Shown here: positions 12,177 through 22,833 of the stretch, piece after piece
How positions within the stretch are numbered: the stretch's first letter is position 1
Layout: the number at the start of each line of letters is the position of its first letter
DNA from: Anisus vortex
Taxonomy: Eukaryota; Mollusca; Gastropoda; Planorbidae
Length of the DNA stretch: 64,000 bases
NCBI GenBank assembly: GCA_949126835.1
Contig: OX421497.1
Span: forward strand, 15,982,435 to 16,046,434
Direction of reading: 5' to 3'
Made by a program: the position numbers and the translations under genes
The notes under the pieces: model-generated
What the model was told of the DNA's origin: nothing
The model's input: only the letters and a program-made list of their open reading frames with translations
Database searches by the model: none

Positions 12177-12560
12177 ATGAGACTGCTAGACAATCAACAT
12201 CGCATGGGACTAAGCCACACCCCTAGGTGCCCATTTGGAACTGTAGGCAAACTCCAAAATCCAGAGCATATCTTGAGACAATGCCCACTCCACAGAGAGG
12301 CACTCCACAGAGAGGCACTCCACAGAGAGGCACTCCACAGAGAGGCACTCCACAGAGAGGCACTCCACAGAGAGGCACTCCACAGAGAGGCACAAAACGG
12401 AAGAAAGGTTTTGGGGGTAAAAAAGCAAAAAGTTTTTAAAACCAGTTTATCAGAAAAGCTGAAAATGAAAAGTTATGAAACACAGAAAAAGAAATTTAGA
12501 AAAAAAGAAAAGTTAAAAAAGAAAAAAAGAAGACACAAAAACCTTCTAAAAAAGAATTAG
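12177..12560 (+). pseudogene. non-LTR retroelement C-terminal zinc-finger fragment with A-rich tail
   Basis: The first ~40 codons read LSHTPRCPFGTVGKLQNPEH then ILRQCPLH. This is the C-terminal zinc-binding segment of many non-LTR reverse transcriptases (C-x-C ... H-x4-C). The second cysteine of the usual CPCG is Phe here. A 15-bp unit then repeats in frame as LHREA, and the rest is a Lys-rich translation of an A-rich 3' tail. I infer a dead 5'-truncated copy. Confidence 0.6.
12286..12393. repeat. 15-bp minisatellite, 7 copies, inside retroelement coding sequence
   Basis: Seven identical units of CACTCCACAGAGAGG. The period is a multiple of three, so the repeat adds LHREA per copy without breaking the frame. 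It arose from codons just after the HILRQCP motif. Confidence 0.95.
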
Positions 12561-13085
12561 GCATGATATACGTTATGTAGTTTAGTTACCTTTATAACGA
12601 ACATCTGGTTAAATTATTTATTACAATAATACTTATAAAACTTTCACTAAACATTAGCCGCTAGTTAAACTGAAGCGTTGTTGTGTGGGATATACTCAAA
12701 GTTTGCACAAAATGCTTACGAAAGAGAATTGATTATTTTGGCTGGCCAATAGAATCAATAAGTTCTCTTGTGGTTTTTGTTGTGCTTTTGCCTCCACTTC
12801 GACAGTTATGAGGGCTGTGGGCATTTTCATTCTTTTGTTTCGGCTTGAAACACGGGAAAGCTTTTAATCTCAGCATCATGGTTGGCTGGGTGCAGGGAAC
12901 ACTTTACTGCTGTCTACTGGAGTATAGTGTATAGTCACTATAGTGCCTTACTTCTTACATTATTAAGTGTGTCGCTTAAAAGGCTAATATTATTTTAAAA
13001 TAAAAAAAAGCGAAATGTTTACGTCAGGATATCTTTGAAAGATTCAGTGTCAGAAATGTAAAAAAATAATTGAATACATATTTTC
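12561..13085. other. no feature recognised
   Basis: AT-rich unique sequence with no long frame. Confidence 0.5.
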
Positions 13086-13087
13086 GG

Positions 13088-13160
13088 GTATGGAATGGGT
13101 TGCCTGAAATAGTCAGGAAAATGCGAACAACTTTATTGAACACAAGCTACATTGCCCGGC
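13088..13160 (+). mobile_element. short LINE reverse-transcriptase C-terminal remnant
   Basis: The plus strand encodes WNGLPEIVRKMRTTLLN, matching the WNxLPE stretch of the copies at 11.9, 17.4 and 50.7 kb. The motif GCCCGGCGTTGCCCTGG follows, resembling a dispersed repeat end. Confidence 0.55.
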
Positions 13161-13427
13161 GTTGCCCTGGTGAAAAAAAAACAGGACTGTATAAGGTGCA
13201 GATAAAAAAATTATAAACTACACTTAAAAGAAAACAATAAATCTAAATTTAAATTATTATTTTTTTACTGAAGACTTTTAGGAAAGTTATTTAAAATAAA
13301 TATTGTAATGGGGTAAAAAAATAGGCTAGTATTTTTATTAAAGAAAAATCTAATTACCCGTAGGTTTACAATGTCTTTTGTTGTTAAAAAGTTTGAAAAA
13401 AAAAATTGTCGAAAAAAAAAAGGTATT

Positions 13428-13506
13428 GTCTAACTCGAGAATCGAACCCGGGTCTCTAGCATAGCAGTCCGCTACGTTTAACATTAAGCTAGCGAAGACA
13501 AATGTC
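13428..13506 (-). pseudogene. tRNA-like sequence (SINE head or tRNA pseudogene)
   Basis: The minus strand contains an A-box-like GCTAGCTTAATG, an anticodon-loop-like ACTGCTATG and a good B box, GGGTTCGATTC. The acceptor stem pairs poorly and there is no convincing mature tRNA fold. It is more likely the head of a SINE than a working tRNA gene. Confidence 0.45.
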
Positions 13507-13821
13507 CGATGCGATAATTTATTAGACAGTATATAGGCCTAGCTTAAATAGGCCAGTGAAACTCACGTGATTTCAAATTGACCAATGGGGATCCTTATGC
13601 GGACAAACACACTTATTTTATATAGAGAGATTATTAGAAAATATTTCTATAAATAGAAGACCTAAATCAAACCAAGGCTTAGCGAAGAAGGCAGTAATCA
13701 TACTTGATAAGCAAGATATATAAAATACGCAAAAGCTGATAAACACGTAATTATAAAAATAAATATCATGGTTTCGATTTTTTTTAATTCAATTAATTAA
13801 AGTGCTAGTTACCTGCATCGC

Positions 13822-14003
13822 TTTTAATAATATAAAAAAAATTATATTGTTTTAATAATATAAAACAAAATTGATATTGTTTTAATAATAATAAAAAAAT
13901 TGATATTGTTTTAATAATATTAAAAAATTGATATTGTTTCAATAATATAAAAAAATTGATATTGTTTTAATAATATAAAAAAATTGATATTGTTTTCATC
14001 ATT
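13822..14003. repeat. ~29-bp AT-rich repeat, 6 copies
   Basis: Units of TTGATATTGTTTTAATAATA plus a short A-run, differing mainly in A-run length. Confidence 0.9.
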
Positions 14004-14004
14004 T

Positions 14005-14235
14005 CCCGTTGGACCAATTTGATGAAGCTGCGTTGATCAGTTTTCCGGAAAATTACCGAGCCTCGAAACCTCTTGGCGGTACAATGAGTCCCCCCCCCCC
14101 CCTAGTGTTAGCCCAAAGGTGTGCTCTTGATGCAAGCGTACTGGTGGTTTCCATACTTTGCCAGCGATGACGTTCATGAGAACAGAAGTGGGCACGTGTG
14201 ACCAGACTCTACAGCACACACTCCAACGACGTCCT
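14005..14235 (+). mobile_element. dispersed repeat family B, partial copy
   Basis: It aligns with 33000-33180 and 49390-49610 through CCTCTTGGCGGTACAATG, a C-run, GTTAGCCCAAAGGTGTG, a GTATCNGTRGTTT block and CATGAGNACAGAAGTG. The family is unclassified; no terminal repeats or coding sequence are visible. Confidence 0.6.
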
Positions 14236-14718
14236 TTACTACTGCAACATGACTTCCGGCTGAATGAAGACGACAGAGAAGTTGTGTTGGAAATGGCAAA
14301 CTGAGAACTGCAGAATCATTTACGTCCATTTTTAAAAAACTTAAACACTCAAGCAAAGAAGCAGAAATCGTTTGTTTAGTTTTAGCCGTTTAAGGAAAAT
14401 TAAATATAATGCATTGATAAAATTATCATTGAAATGACAATTTAACCAAAACATGTACGAATAAATCGGTATTTAGTTGTTGTTTTTTTTTTTTCGCAAA
14501 AAAAGCACTTGTGTTTGGTTTTAATTAAAATTACGATTTATATTAATATGTTACTTGTACTAGCTAATTCGCTAAAGCTATAAAATCATTTTTCATATAC
14601 TTTGATTTAAAAAGCTGTTTGAATTATTTCAAATGTTCATTCTTCCAAGTCAAAACTGGTTTTAATGCTTTTCGGAAAATTATTAACATGATAATATCCC
14701 TTTTTAATGCTCTTATTT
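14236..14718. other. no feature recognised
   Basis: AT-rich DNA; the only open frames are short. Confidence 0.45.
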
Positions 14719-14785
14719 CTCTCTCTCTCTTTCTCTCACTCTTAAGCTCTCTCTCTCTCTCTCTCTCTTTCTCTCTTTCTCTTTA
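14719..14785. repeat. CT microsatellite
   Basis: Two imperfect CT tracts separated by CACTCTTAAG. They give a spurious LSLSLS ORF. Confidence 0.9.
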
Positions 14786-15286
14786 TGCCCTATTTGTCCG
14801 CCTGTGTAGTGGTCTTTCTGACTTCCACTTTCTCTATTTAAATGCAGAAGGGCACACAATATCCTGCACCAAAAAAAAACAACAACCCAGATCGATCCAC
14901 TTCGATTACTCTATTTTGTTGAATATCGATTGTCATTCGATGGCAATAAGTGACTCACTTTATCATATAGAATAAAAAAACTTCATTACATGACCGTTGT
15001 AAATACAAAATACAAGGGAATTAAATCCCTTCTGGTGGAACTCTATCTTGCAATTTGTTTTTTTAACTCAAGATTAGGTTCCAAATAATTTTGTTACAGC
15101 TCCTTGTTGCATCAATTTGTTACATTGATTACTGTACAATCTTTGAACTGAGATTCTTAATCACTTAGAGCACGAAGCGACAACCTACGTAACACAGGCC
15201 ACGCTTGGCACGCATATCTGTTTTCAATTGCACGCAAAAGACCCACGTTGCATGGGCAAATATCTCAGTAATTGGCCTTGCGCTTT
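14786..15286. other. unique sequence with possible hAT remnant
   Basis: At 15168-15260 the words CGACAACCTACG and CTTGGCACGCATATC resemble the MITEs at 18025 and 34357. The ends cannot be defined. Confidence 0.35.
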
Positions 15287-16880
15287 GTGGTGGTAGCTAT
15301 TGTCACCGGTAGTCAACATTGTGGTGGTAGCTATTGTTACAGGTAGTCAACATTGTGGTGGTAGCTATTGTCACAGGTAGTCAACATTGTGGTGGTAGCT
15401 ATTGTCACAGGTAGTCAACATTGTGGTGGTAGCTATTGTCACAGGTAGTCAACATTGTGGTGGTAGCTATTGTCAAAGGTAGTCAACATTGTGGTGGTAG
15501 CTATTGTCAAAGATAGTCAACATTGTGGTGGTAGCTATTGTCACAGGTAGTCAACATTGTGGTGGTAACTATTGTCACAGGTAGTCAACATTGTGGTGGT
15601 AGCTATTGTCACAGGTAGTCAACATTGTGGTGGTAGCTATTGTCACAGGTAGTCAACATTGTGGTGGTAGCTATTGTCACAGGTAGTCAACATTGTAATG
15701 GTAGCTATTGTCAAAGGTAGTCAACATTGTGGTGGTAGCTATTGTCACAGGTAGTCAACATTGTGGTGGTAGCTATTGTCACAGGTAGTCAACATTGTGG
15801 TGGTAGCTATTGTCACAGGTAGTCAACATTGTGGTGGTAGCTATTGTCAAAGGTAGTCAACATTGTGGTGGTAGCTATTGTCAAAGATAGTCAACATTGT
15901 GGTGGTAGCTATTGTCACAGGTAGTCAACATTGTGGTGGTAGCTATTGTCACAGGTAGTCAACATTGTGGTGGTAGCAATTGTCACAGGTAGTCAACATT
16001 GTGGTGGTAGCTATTGTCACAGGTAGTCAACATTGTGGTGGTAGCTATTGTCAAAGGTAGTCAACATTGTGGTGGTAGCTATTGTCAAAGATAGTCAACA
16101 TTGTGGTGGTAGCTATTGTCACCGGTAGTCAACATTGTGGTGGTAGCTATTGTCACATGTAGTCAACATTGTGGTGGTAGCTATTGTCACAGGTAGTCAA
16201 CATTGTGGTGGTAGCTATTGTCACAGGTAGTCAACATTCTGGTGGTAGCTATTGTCAAAGGTAGTCAACATTGTGGTGGTAGCTATTGTCACAGGTAGTC
16301 AACATTGTGGTGGTAGCTATTGTCACAGGTAGTCAACATTGTGGTGGTAGCTATTGTCACAGGTAGTCAACATTGTGGTGGTAGCTATTGTCACAGGTAG
16401 TCAACATTGTGGTGGTAGCTATTGTCACATGTAGTCACCATTGTGGTGGTAGCTATTGTCACAGGTAGTCACCATTGTGGTGGTAGCTATTGTCAAAGGT
16501 AGTCACCATTGTGGTGGTAGCTATTGTCAAAGGTAGTCAACATTGTGGTGGTAGCTATTGTCAAAGGTAGTCAACATTGTGGTGGTAGCTATTGTCAAAG
16601 GTAGTCAACATTGTGGTGGTAGCTATTGTCACGGGTAGTCAACATTGTGGTGGTAGCTATTGTCACAGGTAGTCAACATTGTGGTGGTAGCTATTGTCAA
16701 AGGTAGTCAACATTGTGGTGGTAGCTATTGTCACAGGTATTCAACATTGTGGTGGTAGCTATTGTCACAGGTAGTCAACATTGTGGTGGTAGCTATTGTC
16801 ACAGGTAGTCAACATTGTGGTGGTAGCTATTGTCACAGGTAGTCAACATTGTAGCTATTGTCACGGGTATTAAATTTTCT
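15287..16880. repeat. 34-bp minisatellite, about 46 copies
   Basis: Units of GTGGTGGTAGCTATTGTCAC plus AGGTAGTCAACATT. A polymorphic CAC/CAA and a GATAG variant mark units. The run CAAAGGT, CAAAGAT, CAC occurs near 15470, 15845 and 16050, spaced by 11 and 6 units, indicating block duplications. The 3' end is truncated at GTAGCTATTGTCACGGG. Confidence 0.97.
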
Positions 16881-17239
16881 CTCTCTTAGTCTTTGCACGA
16901 AATTGAAACTGAATATAAATATCTGCTGATGCACACAATGTTTGCTGACTTAGTCTTTGTAATGTCTTGAATAGATTTGTTTCTTTCTGGAATTAATTAC
17001 GGTAGCAATTAAGGAGTCATATCTGATTTCATATATGCCTGTAAGTCCAGTTTATTGACAGTTGGATAAGATTAGTGAGAGCATCAGCCAGATTTTGGTG
17101 GACATCCCTGCGTAAGGAATTCATTGGTTTGAAAACAGTTGCATTTGCTCCATTTTCAGCTTTAGTTTCACCTACTTATAAACACATGAATGCTGTTTCA
17201 AGCCCACAAAGATGCTCACCCTGAAGCCTGTCTAAAAGC
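16881..17239. other. no feature recognised
   Basis: Unique sequence between the 34-bp array and the LINE fragment. Confidence 0.4.
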
Positions 17240-17550
17240 TTAACGTTAACAACTATGTGCATAGTATTGAACATTTTACGGAGATCATGTATGAGATGAG
17301 TTCAGATAAACATAAGACAAAAACCCTTTCCTTATCCCTAATGCGAGAACAACTGCAAATTATAACTACTCTTTCTTCCCGAGTGGCATTCGGGCATGGA
17401 ATGCGTTGCCTGAACAGACCAAGAAAAAACAGTAACTTAACATCATTTAAAACATTAATCAAAATGCAAGACTAGACTCGGACCACGGATGAGCGTAGGA
17501 CGCAATAATCTTCTGCGTAGAAGGAGCGTCTGTAATGTCTAAGATAATAG
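17240..17550 (+). mobile_element. LINE 3'-end fragment (best preserved)
   Basis: The plus strand encodes YSFFPSGIRAWNALPEQ, the signature C-terminus of jockey/CR1-type reverse transcriptases, then a region aligning with FKxxI/L, then a 3' UTR ending AATCTTCTGCGTAGAAGGAG and CGTCTGTAATG. Nearly the same tail is seen on the minus strand at 11.78 kb and 40.01 kb, and on the SINEs at 49.77 and 51.22 kb. Confidence 0.8.
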
Positions 17551-18016
17551 CTAATATGAGATGAATATTTACGAGAAATATTATTTTACGTTAGTAATAT
17601 AATTTTTAATGTTTTAGTAATTAACTCCGGGGATCACATTATTATTATATTTGTATAAGGAGATCCTTACGAAAACATAACTTGTTTAGTTTCATAATTA
17701 TCAAATTGGGAAACTTTTTTTAAGGACAGGGAGAAGATAAACTTTTTTTAGTTAATATTTCTCACAACGTCTATTTTTTTTTAAATAAATAGTATACAAT
17801 TATTTAACATGTTAAAAGTAAAACCTCTCATTAAATAATACTTGAAAATACTAAAAACTTTATATTATTAATCATTTTATGTGTAAATTTTAAAACATTT
17901 CAAAAGCTCAGTTAGTTTAATAATCTTAGAAACTATTACAATTTACATGTCAATTATATTTGTAGTCCTAGCCCTTCGCAATCTAGTATAATTAATAAAT
18001 TAATTTCGCCTGTATA
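17551..18016. other. AT-rich spacer
   Basis: No frame, repeat or motif of note. Confidence 0.5.
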
Positions 18017-18199
18017 GACTATATCAGGGGTCGACAACCTTCTGATAATAGCCAAAGTATGATTTCTACTTCATTCAGCGGTCCATCAGCCTTAGTCATT
18101 GTGCTGTAGCACTAAATTTCTTGTAGAATAGACTTCTAGGGCCTCAACTGCGTGCCTTCGAAAATCCTTTGGTCTTGGTTGCCGATCACTGGACTATAT
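18017..18199. mobile_element. hAT-type MITE with perfect 8-bp target duplication
   Basis: The element spans 18025-18191 (167 bp). It begins CAGGGGTCGACAACC and ends GGTTGCCGATCACTG, imperfect terminal inverted repeats matching at 12 of 15 bases. It is flanked on both sides by GACTATAT. An 8-bp duplication and CAG...CTG ends are typical of the hAT superfamily. It has no coding capacity. A related copy lies at 34357. Confidence 0.85.
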
Positions 18200-18857
18200 C
18201 ATTTCATTATACTTTTTATAAATTTCTTAGCAAAGGATAAAATCATTGTAATGCTAATACAAAGAAAAATGCACATAAGCAACTTATTAAAGTTAAATAT
18301 TTTTACTTTGTGTAATCTTTCTTAAAAATTTTTTTAACAAATTAACCCAATACCCATATTTTATGGGAAATGTCTAACATTTAATTAACAAATATTAATT
18401 TTTAATCAAGTGTTATAATTGTTGTTTTTTAGCTAAATACTTGAACAATTTGAATCTCACAAAGCCAATCGGTCTTTAATGCCTTGTTTAGAACCGAGTT
18501 CCGGTTTTGATTCTCAGATAACAGATGAACACATTTTTTTTTGTAGTAATTTCGAACAGCTTTGTGTTTATTTCTATATTTATTTATTTATTTAAAACGC
18601 CTTTTGGTTTTCATTATGCTAAGATGATATGAAAACAGTCTCTTAAAACATAATTAAAAAAAACTTAGTCAGTAGTTTAAAATTCATGCGTTTGACACGC
18701 TGAATGAATAAGAAATCCTATTTCGGCACACTATTGCCATAAGGTTTGAGACATCTGCTATAGCACCCCAGGGATGGACTTTAAAGTTGTGCGCAGTGCA
18801 ATTAAACGTTTCTGAAAAGATCAATGTAAATAAGTTTCATGAGTCGTCCGTCCTATT
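18200..18857. other. AT-rich spacer
   Basis: No gene or defined repeat recognised. Confidence 0.5.
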
Positions 18858-19092
18858 GAATGTCATGGTGGGCGAAGCAAAGTTCGTTGGTTCGAATCCT
18901 GGTGCAGGCTAGGATTGATTTTTTTCCCGGGCCTGCAATGGTCTTTTGGAAATCATGCCTTCAATTAAAGTAAAGGCGGCTGTGCATAATACTGGCCACA
19001 GAATCACCTAGTATGCCGTGGCCACAGAAACTGATGAACGCTGCTTCAATGGCCATATGAATCAATTTGGTCCGACGGTTACTTTACTTTAA
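18858..19092 (+). mobile_element. tRNA-derived SINE (family A)
   Basis: The B box GGTTCGAATCC at 18889-18899 is perfect. It is followed by TGGTGCAGGCTAGGATTG, TTTCCCGGG, AAGTAAAGGCGGCTGTGCAT, TATGCCGTGGCCACAG, GAACGCTGCTTCAATG and an ACTTTACTTTA tail. The usual CTGAGTCTACCCAGCTC block is missing, replaced by ATGGTCTTTTGGAAATCATG, a segment also found alone at 22590. Confidence 0.8.
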
Positions 19093-20493
19093 TATCCACC
19101 AATTACTGAAGCTGCTCGATGAAAGGATTGTGTTGCTATCACAACGCCACATCTTAGCTTTGCTCTGAGTTCACTTTTGATTTTACTAACAAGTGCACGT
19201 GACACCGCTTACCCTATGATAAAAGAACATGGATCATAAACAAGCACAGAAAATGTTCTTTGATCAAAACTAATACACAAGTACACCCATAATAGTAATA
19301 GTCAACCTTGGTCACACCAATAACAAAAGCAAAATAAGAACATGTGTGATGGCATTAATGTATTTCTGCCCGTGTAATTAAAAACTACTAGCTGTTAAGG
19401 GGCATAGTTAACAAATATCTGTTTATTTATTTTTTAAACATTTTTACAGTAAATAATAGATTTGATGACTAGAGTATTGAGTTGTTGTTTTTAAATTTAG
19501 CATAGTTTTTGTTTTATATATTAGAATATGATGTTGCTGTAAAGCGTCCATAGCAACACAATGTAAACAAACAATGGTATCACGTTATAGGGTCGTTTGG
19601 AGCATGAATATTGGATATTGATTTTGTTGAGAAATTTGTTACTGATCACTGGCAGTGGTGTTGCGTGTGTGGCCTGTGGCCACTGTACGTTAAGAAATAT
19701 GCGCAATGGGTAATAGATAAATACAAAGAAGCAAATATCCATTCTATATAGAAGGCAATACAGACGTGGGCGGGTTATAGCCTATAATTTAAGTTAAAGA
19801 TAGAGAAGGGGAGAGTTGAGTAGATTGGTGAGTAAATTAATGGATGGACAGATTAATAGAAAGGTATTATATGTGGATGAATTGGTGGATGGTTGTATAT
19901 ATGGATATAAAGCGAGATATGTATATATAGATTGATGAATTAGACTCATCTGTGGTTCGATAGAGAGAGAGGTGTTACGATCTAATTAGTCCTGAGGTTT
20001 AATAGACCATGGAAGCACCTATAAGAAGGTAGGCTTTCTAGTATGATCATTACGGTACTAAAACAACCAAGTCATTGAAGAAGATAATAGTTTTAATTTC
20101 AATTCACCTTGAGTCAATATACAAAACTTGTCAGAAAGAAAATAACAGAACGACCTCACTTTCTCATTCTCTCCACAGGAAGTCCTCAAACATAAACAAA
20201 CCCTAGGGGAATTAACTCACATATATATAAAAAAAAACATAACTAGACTGGGTTAGGTCCCTTTTCGTCACAGAGGAATAGATTAAAGGGTGGCAAGCTG
20301 GATGAACTGATAAATGGACAAATGGAGGGTTGGATATATCAGTGGTAAATGGATGAAAGGATGATTAAATAGTTGAAAAAAAATATGGAAAATAAGGTGA
20401 ATGAGACATGAGTGGTTAGATTGTAAGACGGATAGATTGTTAGATTTATGAATATCTAGACAAATAGACTGAAAGATAAATAGATTAATATAA
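19093..20493. other. intergenic AT-rich DNA
   Basis: No supported gene. GATGGATGG-like simple sequence occurs around 19850-19950. Confidence 0.5.
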
Positions 20494-20517
20494 ATATATA
20501 TCTCTCTCGCTCTCTCA

Positions 20518-20568
<51 letters not shown>
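20494..20568. repeat. compound TC/TA microsatellite
   Basis: A TC tract of about 35 bases followed directly by about 14 TA units. Short repeats give a false YIYIYI/ERERE ORF on the minus strand. Confidence 0.9.
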
Positions 20569-20572
<4 letters not shown>

Positions 20573-22045
20573 CGTCCACAATCCCCTTGTGGCCAGAGCC
20601 GTGTAGATATGGTTGATAATTCTCGTTGGTCCTAGGGTAGACTTTAGTTATTATTATTTATGTTTTAGTATTACACGAACTCTCCTTATAGTCCTGTGCA
20701 CAAACTAACAGTTCCTTTCCTTGACGTTAGGGTAGTAAATAAATATTATAGTATTGTAAACAACACAATAGAATAGTAACTTGACGAGGAAGCTTCAGTG
20801 TAAATGTTGTTGATAATTTAATTCAGGTGATATGTTCCAATTTATACAATATTATGAAGATTATGTACAGAGAGTTATTAGTTGATCAATGAATTCCTCC
20901 CTTATTATTTAATATTAAAGGTCCCTTTAAAGATGGCGTCTTATATCGTCTCTTTTATTAACGATTTCTGATATTAATTTGATCGATTACTAAAGTATTT
21001 CCTATCAAACTTCAATTGCATCATGCAGAGTTATTGTCTCTTGGAGGGTTACGAATCCGATAGATCCGATTAAACGCCCAAACTGACTCAATATAAAAAG
21101 GCAATGTAATCTATGCCCGCTCTCTTTTCCAGCTTTAAGCTTGTACATACTAAAGGAAGCTTTGCTATGATACTCTGATGTTAACTATGCTTTATTCATA
21201 AGGATTTTTTGTGTGTTCTATAATGTTATTCTCTTGGATTCTATATTTTAAACTACTATGTGTGTTTACACTTATTTCATGTGCTTAGCTGATACGCTTG
21301 CATATTTTATTTTCTTTTTTACTTGGAATATTAATTTGTCAGCCCAACAATCGCATCCAAATTGGCCCCCTTTGTAATATACCCAATTAAATTCATTGTT
21401 TAACTGTTGACGAAGGATTCCTTTACTTATTCTCGTTTAATTGTTTGTGGTGTAGTATACATTTTTATACATCAATTATTGAATCATTTGTTTTGAATTT
21501 ACATCTAACTAAGAGCCTATATAAATATCAAATGACACTGTAATGAATGGTGAACTCAATGCTATACATAGTCGAAGCGCTCAGGGAGAATAAACCAGGA
21601 CCTACCCTTTAGACACGTTTACACAAAATTAAAATGAATAAATACTAAACTCATACAATTATATATAATTGCTGTGCTGAATAATAATCAATTGAACTGT
21701 TTAATAACACTTTTGAAGATTAATATCAATAATCTTTCATAATGGGGGCTCAAGCCAAAAATACATCATACCTATATTAATTCTGGCACCTGCGAGTCAT
21801 CTGAAAGAACTATAATTTTAACATAACTGGTTGTCATAAATATATAATAATATTGACCAGTATACCTTCATCAAACTAAATTTCGGCATGTACAAAGGTG
21901 AAGATGACCACCAGTATACCTTCATCAAACTAACTTTCGGCATGTACAATGGTGAAGATGACCACCAGTATATCGTCGATGCAATACCATATAACTGGCA
22001 ATTATGTAATGATTCTTATCACATCATTAATGGTCAGGTGGTAAT
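20569..22045. other. intergenic DNA
   Basis: No gene recognised. It contains the duplication at 21855-21972. A 15-bp stretch near 21336 (TTGTCAGCCCAACAA) matches the reverse complement of the 89-bp satellite, which may be chance. Confidence 0.45.
21855..21972. repeat. ~56-bp tandem duplication
   Basis: ACCAGTATACCTTCATCAAA through GGTGAAGATGACC occurs twice with three or four differences, and a third copy starts but stops after ACCAGTATA. Confidence 0.85.
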
Positions 22046-22056
22046 GTAATAATAAT

Positions 22057-22088
<32 letters not shown>

Positions 22089-22138
22089 AAGCCTATATAT
22101 ATATAATATTTATATATATATAAAGGCTATATATACAG

Positions 22139-22172
<34 letters not shown>

Positions 22173-22262
22173 TATATATATATGGATAGATAGATAGATA
22201 TTATATATTGATAGATAGATACATTGATAGATAGAAAGATATATAGATTTATAGATGAATCA
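22046..22262. repeat. TA-rich and GATA simple sequence
   Basis: Interrupted TA tracts pass into GATA tetranucleotides. Confidence 0.85.
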
Positions 22263-22833
22263 ATAACTGGTGACTATGAATGAGCCAATAGAACAATAGA
22301 ACACACTATAAAATTAATAAAACTAGAAAACTAACTGAAGTTTACATAAGGTACTTTTATTTTAATTTGACATTCGTCGTGGAACCATTTTTAAATTATT
22401 TTTTTTAATTGTATCTGCAATGTGTCATGTCAAAACATTAAAGAATGTACCACATAAAGTAAACATGAATTACAAGGTGAGATGAGGATGAAGGAAACAT
22501 TGATTAGGGTAGAGGCTTTTAATCACTGTGAAGAGATAGGTAGGTAGGAAGATCTGGGAAGACCTGGAAGTCTGTCGTGGATACAATGGTCTTTCGAAAA
22601 TCATGCCTTCAATTAGAAGTTTACATGAATTTGGACAAGACGCGAGTTTTGTTATTGAAATGATACACCTGTGCGTGTTTACACAGATATATTTTTTTAA
22701 GGGTGGAGGGTTGGTTAAGGTGTGTGTGTGTGGGGGGGGGGGTTCTTAAACATTCAACAAATATTTAGCATTAAAAGGGAATTGGTGCGAGAAACCAACA
22801 ATCTTAAAATTGTTCTATAGAAGGTATGTAATC
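22263..22833. other. spacer with SINE scrap and G-run
   Basis: A 50-bp piece near 22570-22620 (TACAATGGTCTTTCGAAAAT) matches the interior of the SINE at 18858. GTGTGTGTGTG then a G-run of 11 sits at 22719-22742. Confidence 0.5.

Noticed and set aside
13428..13506. Functional tRNA gene
   Set aside because: B box is good but the acceptor stem does not pair and the anticodon arm is irregular; a SINE head or pseudogene fits better.
21336..21350. Dispersed fragment of the 89-bp satellite (15-bp match, reverse strand)
   Set aside because: Only 15 bases match and the flanks do not, so chance cannot be excluded.
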